Of a stretch of 24,573 nucleotides of DNA, positions 1 through 7,553 are shown in pieces. Location of the stretch: the NCBI GenBank assembly GCA_047971145.1, contig JBKDZL010000108.1, forward strand, positions 1-24,573, given 5' to 3'. The first letter of the stretch is position 1, and each line of letters begins with the position of its first letter. Source of the DNA: JBKDZL01 sp047971145 (GTDB lineage: Bacteria > Bacillota_I > Bacilli_A > Erysipelotrichales > Erysipelotrichaceae). The notes under the pieces are model-generated. The model had not been told where the DNA came from. It searched no databases and was given only the letters and a program-made list of their open reading frames with translations. Position numbers and translations under genes: made by a program.

Positions 1-27
1 TCATTTTAGTGAGATAAGCGAAAAATC

Positions 28-105
28 TTGAAAATTATTACCAAGATAAATAAAAATATGTATTTAATTATTGATTCGTGTAATAATATAATTAACTAAG
101 GAGGA
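28..105 (+). promoter_or_regulatory. Weak candidate promoter and strong RBS of the GH4 gene
   Basis: A strong Shine-Dalgarno sequence, AAGGAGGA, lies at 98-105 and fixes the ATG at 112. Promoter elements are ambiguous. TTGAAA at 28-33 has only an AT-rich TAAAAA at 51-56 at 17 bp. A perfect TATAAT lies at 87-92 but has only a poor -35 (TTAATT, 64-69). No convincing catabolite-response (cre) element is visible. The promoter is inference; the RBS is plain. Confidence 0.4.
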
Positions 106-111
106 ATTATT

Positions 112-1488
112 ATGTCAAGAAGAAAAGTTAAAGTTGTAACAATTGGTGGTGGCTCATCATATACACCAGAATTAGTTGAAGGTTTTATAAACAGAAAAGA
201 TAGAATTGATATTTCAGAATGGTACTTCGTTGATGTTGAAGAAGGTAGAGAAAAATTAGAAATTGTAGGGGCAATGGCAAAGAGAATGGTCAAAGCTGCT
301 GGTTTAGATTGGGAAGTAAAATTAACTCTTAACCGTGAGGAAGCACTAAAAGATGCGGATTATGTTACTACTCAATTTAGAGTGGGCTTATTAGATGCTC
401 GCATTAGAGATGAGAGAATTCCTGCTGCTTATGGCTCATTAGGTCAAGAAACTAATGCAGCTGGTGGAATCTTTAAAGCTTTAAGAACAATTCCAGTAAT
501 TAAAGGTATTGTAGATGATATGAGAAAATTATGTCCTGATGCTTGGCTAATTAATTTTACTAATCCAGCTGGTATGGTTACTGAGGCTGTGGTTAAAAAC
601 TTAGGTTGGAAAAAGTGTATTGGTTTGTGTAATGTTCCAATTGGTCATATTTCGGCAGCTAATAAATTATATGGTTATGATACTTTTGAACAAAAATTAT
701 TCTTTAAATTTGCTGGTTTAAATCATTTTCATTGGCATAGAGTTTGGGATACTAGTGGTAAGGAAATTACTAATGATTTAATTGATAAACTTTATCATCC
801 TGACAACAAAGCGGCAAAAGATATGGAAAATATTCATCAAATACCATTTATTTATGAACAAGTTAAAGACTTAGGTATGCTACCTTGTGGTTATCATCGC
901 TATTATTATTTAAGTGGTGATATGTTAGATCATATGATAGAAGATTATAATAAAAATGAAACTAGAGCAGAAACCGTTAAGAAAACTGAAGCTGAATTAT
1001 TTGAACTTTATAAAGATCCTGCCTTAGATCATAAACCAGAACAATTAACAAAACGTGGTGGTACTCATTATTCTGATGCCGCTTGTGAGTGTATTTGTTC
1101 AATCGAAAATGATGAGAGAACAATGATGGTTGTTTCAACTGAAAATAATGGTACTATTGATGATTTACCATATGATGCTGCAGTTGAAATTACTTCATTT
1201 ATTACTAAACATGGCGCAGAACCACTTAATTGGGGTAAGTTTCCTCCAGCTGAGCGTGGCATGCTTCAAGTTATGAAATCAATGGAAGAGTTAACAATTG
1301 AAGCTGCTTTAACTGGTAACTATAATAAAGCTGTTCAAGCATTTTCAAACAATCCTTTAATTAGTACAGGAAAAAATTCTATTGATATGTTAAATGAAAT
1401 GTTAGTGGCAAATAAAAAATACTTACCACAGTTTAAAGAAAAAATTGCTGAATTAGAAAAAGCTGGTGTTAAGTATACTCACAAATAA
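112..1488 (+). CDS. 6-phospho-beta-glucosidase, glycoside hydrolase family 4
   Basis: This 458-residue protein is a cytoplasmic GH4 enzyme that would cleave 6-phosphorylated beta-glucosides such as cellobiose-6-phosphate after PTS uptake. GH4 enzymes use NAD+ and a divalent metal in an oxidation-elimination-addition mechanism. The N-terminal Rossmann motif GGGSSYTPEL is at residues 12-21 and NFTNPAG at about 148-154. The metal-ligand cysteine lies in CNVP (173-176), and the metal-ligand histidine in GLNHF (His205). The CNVP form is typical of the 6-phospho-beta-glucosidase branch (LicH/CelF/BglT); alpha-glycosidase members usually have CHxx. A conserved RGGTHYSDAA block follows at about 315-324. 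Length matches the family (about 440-460). No PTS gene is visible in the window, so the sugar is inferred. It stands alone with its own RBS and terminator. Confidence 0.93.
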   Translation: MSRRKVKVVTIGGGSSYTPELVEGFINRKDRIDISEWYFVDVEEGREKLEIVGAMAKRMVKAAGLDWEVKLTLNREEALKDADYVTTQFRVGLLDARIRDERIPAAYGSLGQETNAAGGIFKALRTIPVIKGIVDDMRKLCPDAWLINFTNPAGMVTEAVVKNLGWKKCIGLCNVPIGHISAANKLYGYDTFEQKLFFKFAGLNHFHWHRVWDTSGKEITNDLIDKLYHPDNKAAKDMENIHQIPFIYEQVKDLGMLPCGYHRYYYLSGDMLDHMIEDYNKNETRAETVKKTEAELFELYKDPALDHKPEQLTKRGGTHYSDAACECICSIENDERTMMVVSTENNGTIDDLPYDAAVEITSFITKHGAEPLNWGKFPPAERGMLQVMKSMEELTIEAALTGNYNKAVQAFSNNPLISTGKNSIDMLNEMLVANKKYLPQFKEKIAELEKAGVKYTHK

Positions 1489-1516
1489 ACTAATTCAAAT
1501 CTAAAGGACTTTAAAG

Positions 1517-1548
1517 AGCTAATTTCTATTAATAGAATTAGCTTTTTT
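1517..1548 (+). terminator. Intrinsic terminator of the GH4 gene
   Basis: AGCTAATT at 1517-1524 pairs perfectly with AATTAGCT at 1536-1543. An inner CTA/TAG extension sits after a single bulged T, and six T residues run to 1548. It lies 28 bases after the GH4 stop and just beyond the end of the convergent tmcAL gene. The opposite strand has a poorer U-run, so it favours rightward transcripts. Confidence 0.85.
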
Positions 1549-1558
1549 AGTATCGTAG

Positions 1559-2662
1559 TTATTTTATAATAGGGAATTTAACTTCATAATTTTCTAATTT
1601 TTTATCTTGATAAAATAATTGATAGAGTAAAGTTATTTTCATTGTTAATTCTTTTTGTTGCTTGGGGATTTTCTTATATTTTACTGAATAAGATATATTA
1701 TTCTCTTTAAATATTTTTAGAAGTTGTCTAGCTTTTTGATTAAAGCCTAAAATTCTCAAGTGTTTAGTTTTTTCTAAGAGATATTTATCAGTTTTTTTAA
1801 TTTTTAAGATGATATTTATTAAAGTTCTTTGAATTTTTACTTTAGTATAGCGTTTAGTAATCGCTTTATTAAGAAAATCTTGATAATTATCAGCATTTAA
1901 TATTTGTTTTATTAGGTGTCGTTCAATACCCTCACTTACTAATAAATATTTATTTAACTGATTGATATTTTGAGTAATTAGCGAATATTTGATAATTTCA
2001 AAGTAGTAATCATTGAAGTTATGATATTTCAATAATTCTTTTTCCATAACTGTAGTATTAGCAAAACTATTACTGCAATAAAGTGCGTTTCTAATGGCGC
2101 TAGCACTCACAATACTTCCAACTAAATCTAATCCATGATAACTATTAGTTCTAGTGATAAGATGCGCTTTAATGTGGGGATATTTTTTTAATTCTCTCAA
2201 ATAAGAAACAGCTAAAATGTCATTAGGGTATAAGCTATCAGTTAATTGACCAAGAGCTTTAGGATATGAAATACCTGATTTCATTATTTCTTTTAAATTA
2301 TCAAGATTAATTTCTAATTCTGCTAATTGTCTTAGATAGGTTAAGTTGTTAGTTTCAGAGCCAAAAACTAAATCGGTGATTCCGGCATAATTTAATAGCT
2401 TAATTGCACCTGCTGAAAACTCTTTAGCACTTTGTAAGCTATAGATCGCTGGCAATTCAATTAGAAGGTCCACCCCTTGCTCAAGAGCAACCTTAGTCCT
2501 TCGATATTTATCAATTATTGCAAATTCTCCTCTTTGAACAACATTACCACTCATAATAGCTACAACAAAATCAGCATTAGTGATTTTTTTTGCTTCATTT
2601 AAATGGTGTGTGTGTCCATTATGAAAAGGATTATACTCAACAATTATGCCTAAAATTTTCAT
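1559..2662 (-). CDS. tmcAL: tRNA(Met) cytidine acetate ligase TmcAL (YlbM family)
   Basis: TmcAL makes N4-acetylcytidine at the wobble position of elongator tRNA-Met, activating acetate with ATP. It is the Firmicutes counterpart of TmcA. The nucleotidyltransferase-fold motif HNGH is at residues 14-17 after the opening GIIVEYNPF. It is followed by SGNVVQRGEFAIIDKYRR (about 38-55), DLLIELP, and the mid-protein VSASAIR block, all hallmarks of the YlbM family. At 367 residues it is shorter than the Bacillus protein (about 415), the shortening being in the divergent lysine-rich C-terminal part. No Shine-Dalgarno sequence precedes the ATG; a well-formed promoter ends six bases before it, so the mRNA may be leaderless. 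It converges with the GH4 gene and diverges from hup. Confidence 0.93.
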   Translation of the reverse strand: MKILGIIVEYNPFHNGHTHHLNEAKKITNADFVVAIMSGNVVQRGEFAIIDKYRRTKVALEQGVDLLIELPAIYSLQSAKEFSAGAIKLLNYAGITDLVFGSETNNLTYLRQLAELEINLDNLKEIMKSGISYPKALGQLTDSLYPNDILAVSYLRELKKYPHIKAHLITRTNSYHGLDLVGSIVSASAIRNALYCSNSFANTTVMEKELLKYHNFNDYYFEIIKYSLITQNINQLNKYLLVSEGIERHLIKQILNADNYQDFLNKAITKRYTKVKIQRTLINIILKIKKTDKYLLEKTKHLRILGFNQKARQLLKIFKENNISYSVKYKKIPKQQKELTMKITLLYQLFYQDKKLENYEVKFPIIK

Positions 2663-2697
2663 ATTTTAATTTTAGCTTATCTAATCAAAAATATCAA
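2663..2697 (-). promoter_or_regulatory. Promoter of tmcAL, apparently leaderless
   Basis: On the minus strand TTGATA (2697..2692) and TAAAAT (2674..2669) are separated by exactly 17 bp. The -10 hexamer is followed by six bases and then the ATG at 2662, so a start seven bases after the -10 falls on the initiation codon. There is no purine-rich Shine-Dalgarno sequence between them. Confidence 0.65.
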
Positions 2698-2712
2698 AAA
2701 ATAATTATTTTC

Positions 2713-2823
2713 TTGCTAATAAAAGTTATTGTAATATATTTTAGCAAAATAACAGATTAAAGCCCATAAATGCTTGCTATTAAGAGATTTTTAATGTATC
2801 ATTAATTAGTAAATAAGGAGGCT
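2713..2823 (+). promoter_or_regulatory. Promoter region and RBS of hup
   Basis: The proximal promoter is TTGCTA (2774-2779), a 17-bp spacer and TATCAT (2797-2802), with transcription expected from about 2809. AAGGAGG precedes the ATG at 2830. A second candidate lies upstream: TTGCTA (2713-2718), 16 bp and TATATT (2735-2740). Between them TTGCTAA (2713-2719) and TTAGCAA (2741-2747) form an inverted repeat overlapping the distal promoter, a possible regulator site. The hexamers are direct observation; their use is inference. Confidence 0.6.
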
Positions 2824-2829
2824 TTAATT

Positions 2830-3114
2830 ATGTCTAATGTATTAAATAAAAAAGTAATTGCTGATGTTTTAGCTGAAAAACATGATTTCTCTAAAAAAGA
2901 AGCAACTGATGTTGTAAATGATTTTGTTGAAGTTATAACTGATGCTTTAGCAAAAGGTGACACTGTTGATTTATTTGGTTTTGGTAAGTTTCTTGTAAAA
3001 GATCGTCCAGCTCGTCAAGGTGTAAACCCTGCAACTGGTGAAAAAATTCAAATCAAAGCTAGCAAAGTTCCTGCATTTAAAGCTGCAAAAGCGTTAAAAG
3101 AATTAGTTAAATAA
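2830..3114 (+). CDS. hup: DNA-binding protein HU
   Basis: HU is the small basic nucleoid protein that binds and bends DNA as a dimer without strong sequence preference. The 94 residues match the family length of about 90. The signature GFGKF is at residues 50-54, followed by the beta-arm with RQGVNPATGEKI (about 62-73), where the proline intercalates into the minor groove, then a lysine-rich helix ending KALKELVK. It is a single-gene unit with a promoter, a strong RBS (AAGGAGG) and its own terminator, as expected for a highly expressed protein. Its codons are richer in GCT and GGT than those of neighbouring genes, which also suggests high expression. Confidence 0.97.
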   Translation: MSNVLNKKVIADVLAEKHDFSKKEATDVVNDFVEVITDALAKGDTVDLFGFGKFLVKDRPARQGVNPATGEKIQIKASKVPAFKAAKALKELVK

Positions 3115-3136
3115 TTTTTTGAATAATTTACTATTT

Positions 3137-3161
3137 AAAGCCACTTAATCAGTGGCTTTTT
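3137..3161 (+). terminator. Intrinsic terminator of hup
   Basis: AAAGCCACT (3137-3145) and AGTGGCTTT (3151-3159) form a perfect 9-bp stem around a TAATC loop, followed by T residues. It lies 22 bases after the hup stop. The A-rich 5' side would also give a U-tract on the opposite strand. Confidence 0.9.
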
Positions 3162-3183
3162 AAATTGAATAATATAGTAATCA

Positions 3184-3233
3184 TTTTAATTATCGTTGAA
3201 TTAAGATATAATTATATTAATATTATAAGGAGG
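3184..3233 (+). promoter_or_regulatory. Candidate promoter and RBS of the yugP-like gene
   Basis: A consensus TATAAT is at 3207-3212, with a poor TTTTAA at 3184-3189 at the right distance. TTGAAT at 3196-3201 is a second -35 option with TATTAT at 3221-3226, but its spacing is 19 bp. AAGGAGG at 3227-3233 gives 7-base spacing to the ATG. Confidence 0.5.
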
Positions 3234-3240
3234 TTTTTCA

Positions 3241-3921
3241 ATGCAATTAGATTCATTTCAATTTGCGATGATCATGGGAGCTATGATTCTCTCAGCACTA
3301 GCTCAATACTTAGTAAATAGTCAATACAATAAATTTTCTAAAGTTCGTAATGCTAGAAATTTGACTGGTAAAGAAATAGCACAGTCTATTCTAGATAAGC
3401 ATGGTTATAGTGATATTCAAATAGTGAAAGGTAATACTAAGCTTGGTGATCATTTCAATCCTCAAAAGAATTTAGTAGTTTTATCTGCTGGAGTTCATGA
3501 TGGCTATTCTATTGCTGCTGCAGCAATTGCATCTCATGAGATAGGACATGTAATTCAATACAAAACTAAATATAGTTTAATTGGTTTGAGAAATTCTATG
3601 GTTCCGTATGTCAGCTTTTCTAGCTCTATGTCTTGGACTGTATTATTTTTAGGTATTTTAATGAGCTTTTCTGGCTTAATTGTCGCTGGTATTGTTATGT
3701 TAGGGGTAGTTTTATTATTTCAAGTATTTACACTACCAGTAGAGTTAAACGCTTCTAAGCGTGCTTTAGATATCTTAGTAACTGATAACTATATTGGACT
3801 AGAACAAGGCCCACAAGCTAAAAAAGTGTTAGCTGCTGCTGCTTTTACCTATGTTGTCGCAGTTATTGTATCAATTATGCAAATACTAAGATTTCTCCAG
3901 TTATTTAGAAACAGAAATTAA
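3241..3921 (+). CDS. yugP: Membrane zinc metallopeptidase, YugP family
   Basis: The protein belongs to the YugP-type neutral zinc peptidases (COG2738), integral membrane proteins of poorly known substrate. It has an N-terminal hydrophobic segment (about 7-24), then the soluble-side motif GDHFNPQKNLVVLS (about 69-82). The zinc motif HEIGH is at 99-103, two hydrophobic segments lie between about 128 and 165, and PVELNASKRAL (166-176) supplies the third zinc ligand Glu168. A last hydrophobic segment is at about 197-218. Length (226) matches the family. It sits between hup and an unidentified secreted protein, which offers no clear functional clue. All motif residues are present, so it should be active. 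Confidence 0.92.
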   Translation: MQLDSFQFAMIMGAMILSALAQYLVNSQYNKFSKVRNARNLTGKEIAQSILDKHGYSDIQIVKGNTKLGDHFNPQKNLVVLSAGVHDGYSIAAAAIASHEIGHVIQYKTKYSLIGLRNSMVPYVSFSSSMSWTVLFLGILMSFSGLIVAGIVMLGVVLLFQVFTLPVELNASKRALDILVTDNYIGLEQGPQAKKVLAAAAFTYVVAVIVSIMQILRFLQLFRNRN

Positions 3922-3949
3922 AAATATTATATTTATATAGGTAATAAAT

Positions 3950-3983
3950 AACCTCTGTACTATAAATAAGTATGGAGGTTTTT
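3950..3983 (+). promoter_or_regulatory. Terminator-like hairpin that buries the RBS of the next gene
   Basis: A 12-bp stem pairs 3950-3961 with 3969-3980 around a 7-base AT-only loop; ten pairs are Watson-Crick and two are G-T. Five T residues (3979-3983) follow, as in an intrinsic terminator for the yugP-like gene. The 3' arm contains GGAGG (3974-3978), the Shine-Dalgarno sequence of the gene starting at 3986. The hairpin could both end the upstream transcript and block translation of read-through RNA. Confidence 0.6.
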
Positions 3984-3985
3984 AT

Positions 3986-4987
3986 ATGAAAATAACACTG
4001 ATTGTTTTAATAATTATACTTAATTTAAATATTAATGTACAAGCTACAAGTTATGCTACAAAAAAAGAAGCTACATACGAAATAACCAATATTAAAATCA
4101 TTAATAATAAATTAATCATAGAAGGGTGGGGCTTTATAACTGATACTCAGCACTATTTAAACGATAGTGACCATGATTACGAATTATTATTCAAGTCAAA
4201 TAAAGGTGATAGTTTTGTTGTAACTAAAGAATTAATAAATAAAACCACTGTTAATTTAAGTAATATGATGAGCTATGATGGCATTAGATGGTGCGGAAAT
4301 AATGAATATGATAAAACAGCTCCAATATGTAATTACTATTATAATAAAGTAGGATTTAGCGCCGAAATACCCTTAGAGAGTTTTAAAGATTGGCATAAGT
4401 ATGAAGTAGCACTAAAATTATACGCTAATAATTCTGGTAAGATTAAACAAATAAGAATATTCTATCCCTTCAAAAATGATATTTTGCTGACGAATGACCA
4501 ACAAAAAATATATCGAGTTTCATCAAAACTTGATGCTACTAATTTAACGGTTAATACTGAATATGTACGTGCAAACTTAGAACCTTGGAAAGGAAGTGAT
4601 GTGCTTAAGAGTAATCTGACTTGTAATAACAATGATAAAGTTTACCACTCAGTAGCAGAAACTTATACTAATGTTGTCGATAGAAAAATTAATAATGGAG
4701 TAACTTGGTACAGACTCACAGCAGATTTAGCAGGTTGTTATCTCGATAGAAGAAGACTAAAGGATGGACATGAAAACTTAGTTTGGATAATGTCACAATT
4801 TATTGAATACTCAGGAGAACCATTAACAATAACTGTAGAACGAGAAATTATTAAAATACCATATATAAGATTTATCAACCTAAAAGCACTAAGAGATTTT
4901 ACAAGTGAGTTATATGATAATAATGATATAAATGAGTTGGAACTTAACTTAACAACTGATAATGTTATTGATTACTTAGTATATTAA
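3986..4987 (+). CDS. Secreted protein of unknown function with four cysteines
   Basis: I do not recognise this 333-residue protein. Residues 1-20 form a signal peptide: one lysine, a hydrophobic core of Ile, Leu and Val, and a VQA signal-peptidase I-type site. There is no lipobox cysteine, no LPXTG anchor and no later membrane segment, so it should be released or loosely surface-bound. Region 1 (about 30-165) looks beta-rich, with ITNIKI...NKLIIEGWGF at about 34-50, and contains Cys103 and Cys115. Region 2 (about 176-257) contains Cys213 and Cys251 and resembles a small beta-barrel such as an SH3-like fold, but this is a guess. The even spacing suggests two disulfides. The last 75 residues are acidic and asparagine-rich. 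Its only RBS lies in the hairpin just upstream. Confidence 0.8.
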   Translation: MKITLIVLIIILNLNINVQATSYATKKEATYEITNIKIINNKLIIEGWGFITDTQHYLNDSDHDYELLFKSNKGDSFVVTKELINKTTVNLSNMMSYDGIRWCGNNEYDKTAPICNYYYNKVGFSAEIPLESFKDWHKYEVALKLYANNSGKIKQIRIFYPFKNDILLTNDQQKIYRVSSKLDATNLTVNTEYVRANLEPWKGSDVLKSNLTCNNNDKVYHSVAETYTNVVDRKINNGVTWYRLTADLAGCYLDRRRLKDGHENLVWIMSQFIEYSGEPLTITVEREIIKIPYIRFINLKALRDFTSELYDNNDINELELNLTTDNVIDYLVY

Positions 4988-4997
4988 AGCTACTTCG

Positions 4998-5013
4998 CAT
5001 AATGTATATTATG
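4998..5013. other. Weak hairpin between convergent genes
   Basis: CATAAT (4998-5003) and ATTATG (5008-5013) form a 6-bp stem with a GTAT loop in the 44-bp gap between the secreted-protein gene and the xer gene. Neither strand has a proper U-run after it. It is at best a weak terminator; a short AT palindrome (5020-5031) is the only other structure there. Confidence 0.3.
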
Positions 5014-5031
5014 TAATATTTATTTAAATAA

Positions 5032-5916
5032 TTAAAACTCATCATCCCTATTACTAGCAGGATGAAAATTATCGTAAGTTTTTCTTTTTTGTTGAGCTAA
5101 TACATGAGTATATATTTGTGTTGTTTTAATATCAGTATGTCCTAGTAATTCTTGAATAACTCTTAAATCAGCTCCATTGTCTAATAAATGAGTTGCAAAA
5201 GTGTGCCTTATCGCATGTGGACTTATATGCTGGTTAATACCAATTTTAATAGCCTGATTTTTAATCATATTATAAATATATTGTCTGCTTATAGATTTCC
5301 CTTTATTATTGATCAAAAACAATGGACTATTATTATAGTTGTGCCCTGCTCTAGCAATTAAATAGTTATTAATTACTCTGATGGCATCATTATGTAGAGG
5401 TATTATTCGCTCTTTATTTCTCTTACCGATGCAGCGTAAATATTTAGCTTCAATATTAATATTATTTACTTTAAGGTTGATTATTTCGCTAACTCTCATA
5501 CCAGTGGCATATAATACAGTAATAATTGTACTATCAATAATATTATCACAACCATCAATTAGCTTAACTATTTGTTTTTCGCTCAGAAATATTGGTAAGT
5601 GTTTCCCACTTTTTTTTCCTTTAATCTGTACTGTTAAAGTGAGAATATCTGGATAAAATCTATTCAAGTAATTATGGAAGTTTCTAATAGCAGATAAAGC
5701 ATGATTAATAGAATGATATTCTTGATCACTTAAGTAAATTAAATAATCAGCAATAATAGTATTGTTGATATCTTTTAAATCTATTTCAAATTTAGTTAAA
5801 TATCTTTGATATTTTTTTAGTTCGTTGGTATATGATAGTCTAGTATTTTCACTTTTCTGCTCTACTGTATAGAGATATTGAAGAAATCTTGTGCTATATG
5901 TATCAAATTCCTTCAT
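5032..5916 (-). CDS. XerC/XerD-type tyrosine recombinase
   Basis: The 294-residue protein has the size and layout of the chromosome-dimer-resolving recombinases: an N-terminal SAM-like DNA-binding domain (about 5-88) and a C-terminal catalytic domain. The full catalytic set is visible: Arg141 in ATGMRVSE, Lys165 in GKRNKER, His234 and Arg237 in HAIRHTFATH, His260 in LLGHTDI and the nucleophile Tyr269 in TQIYTHV. The YDNFHPAS ending matches Xer proteins and not phage integrases. It begins 2 bases after the recN stop with only a distant AAAGG as RBS, and is the last gene of the long operon. There is no second recombinase, att-like repeat or phage gene nearby, so a housekeeping role is more likely than integration. 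XerC versus XerD cannot be settled by eye. Confidence 0.88.
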   Translation of the reverse strand: MKEFDTYSTRFLQYLYTVEQKSENTRLSYTNELKKYQRYLTKFEIDLKDINNTIIADYLIYLSDQEYHSINHALSAIRNFHNYLNRFYPDILTLTVQIKGKKSGKHLPIFLSEKQIVKLIDGCDNIIDSTIITVLYATGMRVSEIINLKVNNINIEAKYLRCIGKRNKERIIPLHNDAIRVINNYLIARAGHNYNNSPLFLINNKGKSISRQYIYNMIKNQAIKIGINQHISPHAIRHTFATHLLDNGADLRVIQELLGHTDIKTTQIYTHVLAQQKRKTYDNFHPASNRDDEF

Positions 5917-5918
5917 TT

Positions 5919-7553
5919 TTATTTTTGACCTTTACTTAAAAGATCTCTTGCAGCTAAGTAAGAATGATCATCGACACTACCGAAAGCTAAAATAGCTAAT
6001 TGCTTGATTCGATTATCATCATCTAACAAATTAACACTGGTGATTGTTTCATTATTGCTAATAGTTTTTTCGACAAAATAATGATATTCGCTATTTGCAG
6101 CTACTTGAGCCAAATGAGTAATAGTAAATACTTGAATGCTGGCTGCTAATTCCTTCATTTTCTCACCAATGGTAAAAGCTGTTGGCCCTGAGACCCCAGT
6201 ATCTATTTCATCGAAAATGATAGTTTTTATTCCTTGTAAGTGTGAAAATATAGTTTTAAGCCCTAACATAATTCTCGATAACTCCCCTCCACTTGCAACT
6301 TTATTTAAACTACGTAACTCTTGATTTAAATTGGTTGCTAAAAGAAACTCTACCTCATCAATTCCATTATTACTGATATCCTTTTCGCTAAAAGAAATTT
6401 TAAATTGACTATGTGGTAATTCTAAGTCTCTTAAGTGTTTTAAAATATCTTTTTCTAATAATATAGCTGCCGATTTTCGTTCTTGTGAGTAAGTATTAGC
6501 AATAAGAAGATAGTCTTCTTTCGCAATTGCTATTTCTTCTGATAATTTTTCTAAGACTTTTTCACTATTAGAAATTTCCTCAATATCTAAGAGCATTTTA
6601 TCTTTTGCATCCATAATAGATTGGTAAGTGTAACCATATTTTTTTTGAATCTTTTTAATTTCGAATAAGCGCTCTTGAATTGCATTAATTTCTCTTTCAG
6701 AATAATCAGCAGTCCTAATAAAGGCTTTTAAATTATTATGGGCATCTTCAATATTAAAGTAGCCCTCTTTTAGTGAGTTAGTTATGGGTTCTAACTCACT
6801 AATTTTTAGACTTTCTAAATTTTTAAGACACTGCCATAAAATACCAATAGTGTTACTGTTATCAATACTATGGATACTATCATTTATAGTATTAGTTGAT
6901 TTTTCTAAAGCTGAGAGTAATTTAAATCTTTTCTCTAAATCTTCTATTTCATTTTCTTTTAGTTTTATTTCATCAATTTCATTTAGTTGAAATTTTAAAA
7001 AATCTAATTCTGTTGGATTATATTTTTTTTCTTTAAGCTCTTGATAATGATCAAATAAATTTTTATACTTGTAATAACTGTTTTGAAGTTTAATTAGATT
7101 ATTGGAATTAAGATAATTATCTAAGAGATTTAAATGATATTTCTTACTTAATAAATATTGATTATCATATTGCGAGTGAATATCAATTATTTGCGATAAA
7201 ATATTTTTAATAATTGTTGCGGTTGTAACTCTGCCATTGATTCTACTAATACTTTTTCCGCTGTGATCTAATTCTTTGGTAAAAATATAAATATCCTCTG
7301 AGTCGAAACCCAAATCATTTAATTGCTCAATTAAATATTGAGGTAAGATTATCGCAATTTCAATGCGGGCTTTATCACTACCCTTTCTTAAGTAATCTAA
7401 AGAAAAACGATTACCTAAAATAATACTAATCGCATCAATAATTAAAGACTTTCCAGCACCAGTTTCACCAGTAAAAGCTGAAAATCCCTCATTAAAATTT
7501 AAGGATATTTTTTCAATTATTACAAAATTTTCAACAGTTAAGTTTATAATCAT
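5919..7553 (-). CDS. recN: DNA repair protein RecN
   Basis: RecN is an SMC-like ATPase that acts early in double-strand-break repair by bringing DNA ends together. The Walker A motif GETGAGKS is at residues 29-36, the ABC signature SGGELSR at 421-427 and the Walker B region IIFDE at 445-449, followed by IDTGVSG. A long coiled-coil region rich in Glu, Lys and Leu lies between the two ATPase halves (about 150-380). At 544 residues it is slightly short for the family (about 550-575). Its ATG overlaps the tlyA stop (ATGA), which indicates translational coupling. In Bacillus argR lies between tlyA and recN; here the two genes are fused end to start. Confidence 0.96.
   Translation of the reverse strand: MIINLTVENFVIIEKISLNFNEGFSAFTGETGAGKSLIIDAISIILGNRFSLDYLRKGSDKARIEIAIILPQYLIEQLNDLGFDSEDIYIFTKELDHSGKSISRINGRVTTATIIKNILSQIIDIHSQYDNQYLLSKKYHLNLLDNYLNSNNLIKLQNSYYKYKNLFDHYQELKEKKYNPTELDFLKFQLNEIDEIKLKENEIEDLEKRFKLLSALEKSTNTINDSIHSIDNSNTIGILWQCLKNLESLKISELEPITNSLKEGYFNIEDAHNNLKAFIRTADYSEREINAIQERLFEIKKIQKKYGYTYQSIMDAKDKMLLDIEEISNSEKVLEKLSEEIAIAKEDYLLIANTYSQERKSAAILLEKDILKHLRDLELPHSQFKISFSEKDISNNGIDEVEFLLATNLNQELRSLNKVASGGELSRIMLGLKTIFSHLQGIKTIIFDEIDTGVSGPTAFTIGEKMKELAASIQVFTITHLAQVAANSEYHYFVEKTISNNETITSVNLLDDDNRIKQLAILAFGSVDDHSYLAARDLLSKGQK

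Noticed and set aside
1..111. Catabolite-response element before the GH4 gene
   Set aside because: TTGATTCGTGTAATA contains the central CG but lacks the spacing and flanking TG..AA/CA pattern of a cre site.
4988..5031. Bidirectional terminator between the secreted-protein gene and xer
   Set aside because: The 6-bp A-T-rich stem lacks a U-run on either strand.
5381..5656. Open frame of 91 codons on the plus strand inside the xer gene
   Set aside because: It is the antisense of a clearly conserved catalytic domain, has no RBS, and its hydrophobic composition is what AT-rich antisense frames give.
5032..5916. Tyrosine recombinase as the integrase of a mobile element
   Set aside because: It is fused to the recN operon and has a Xer-like C terminus. 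No direct repeats, tRNA end, phage or conjugation genes lie nearby, so a housekeeping Xer role is more likely.
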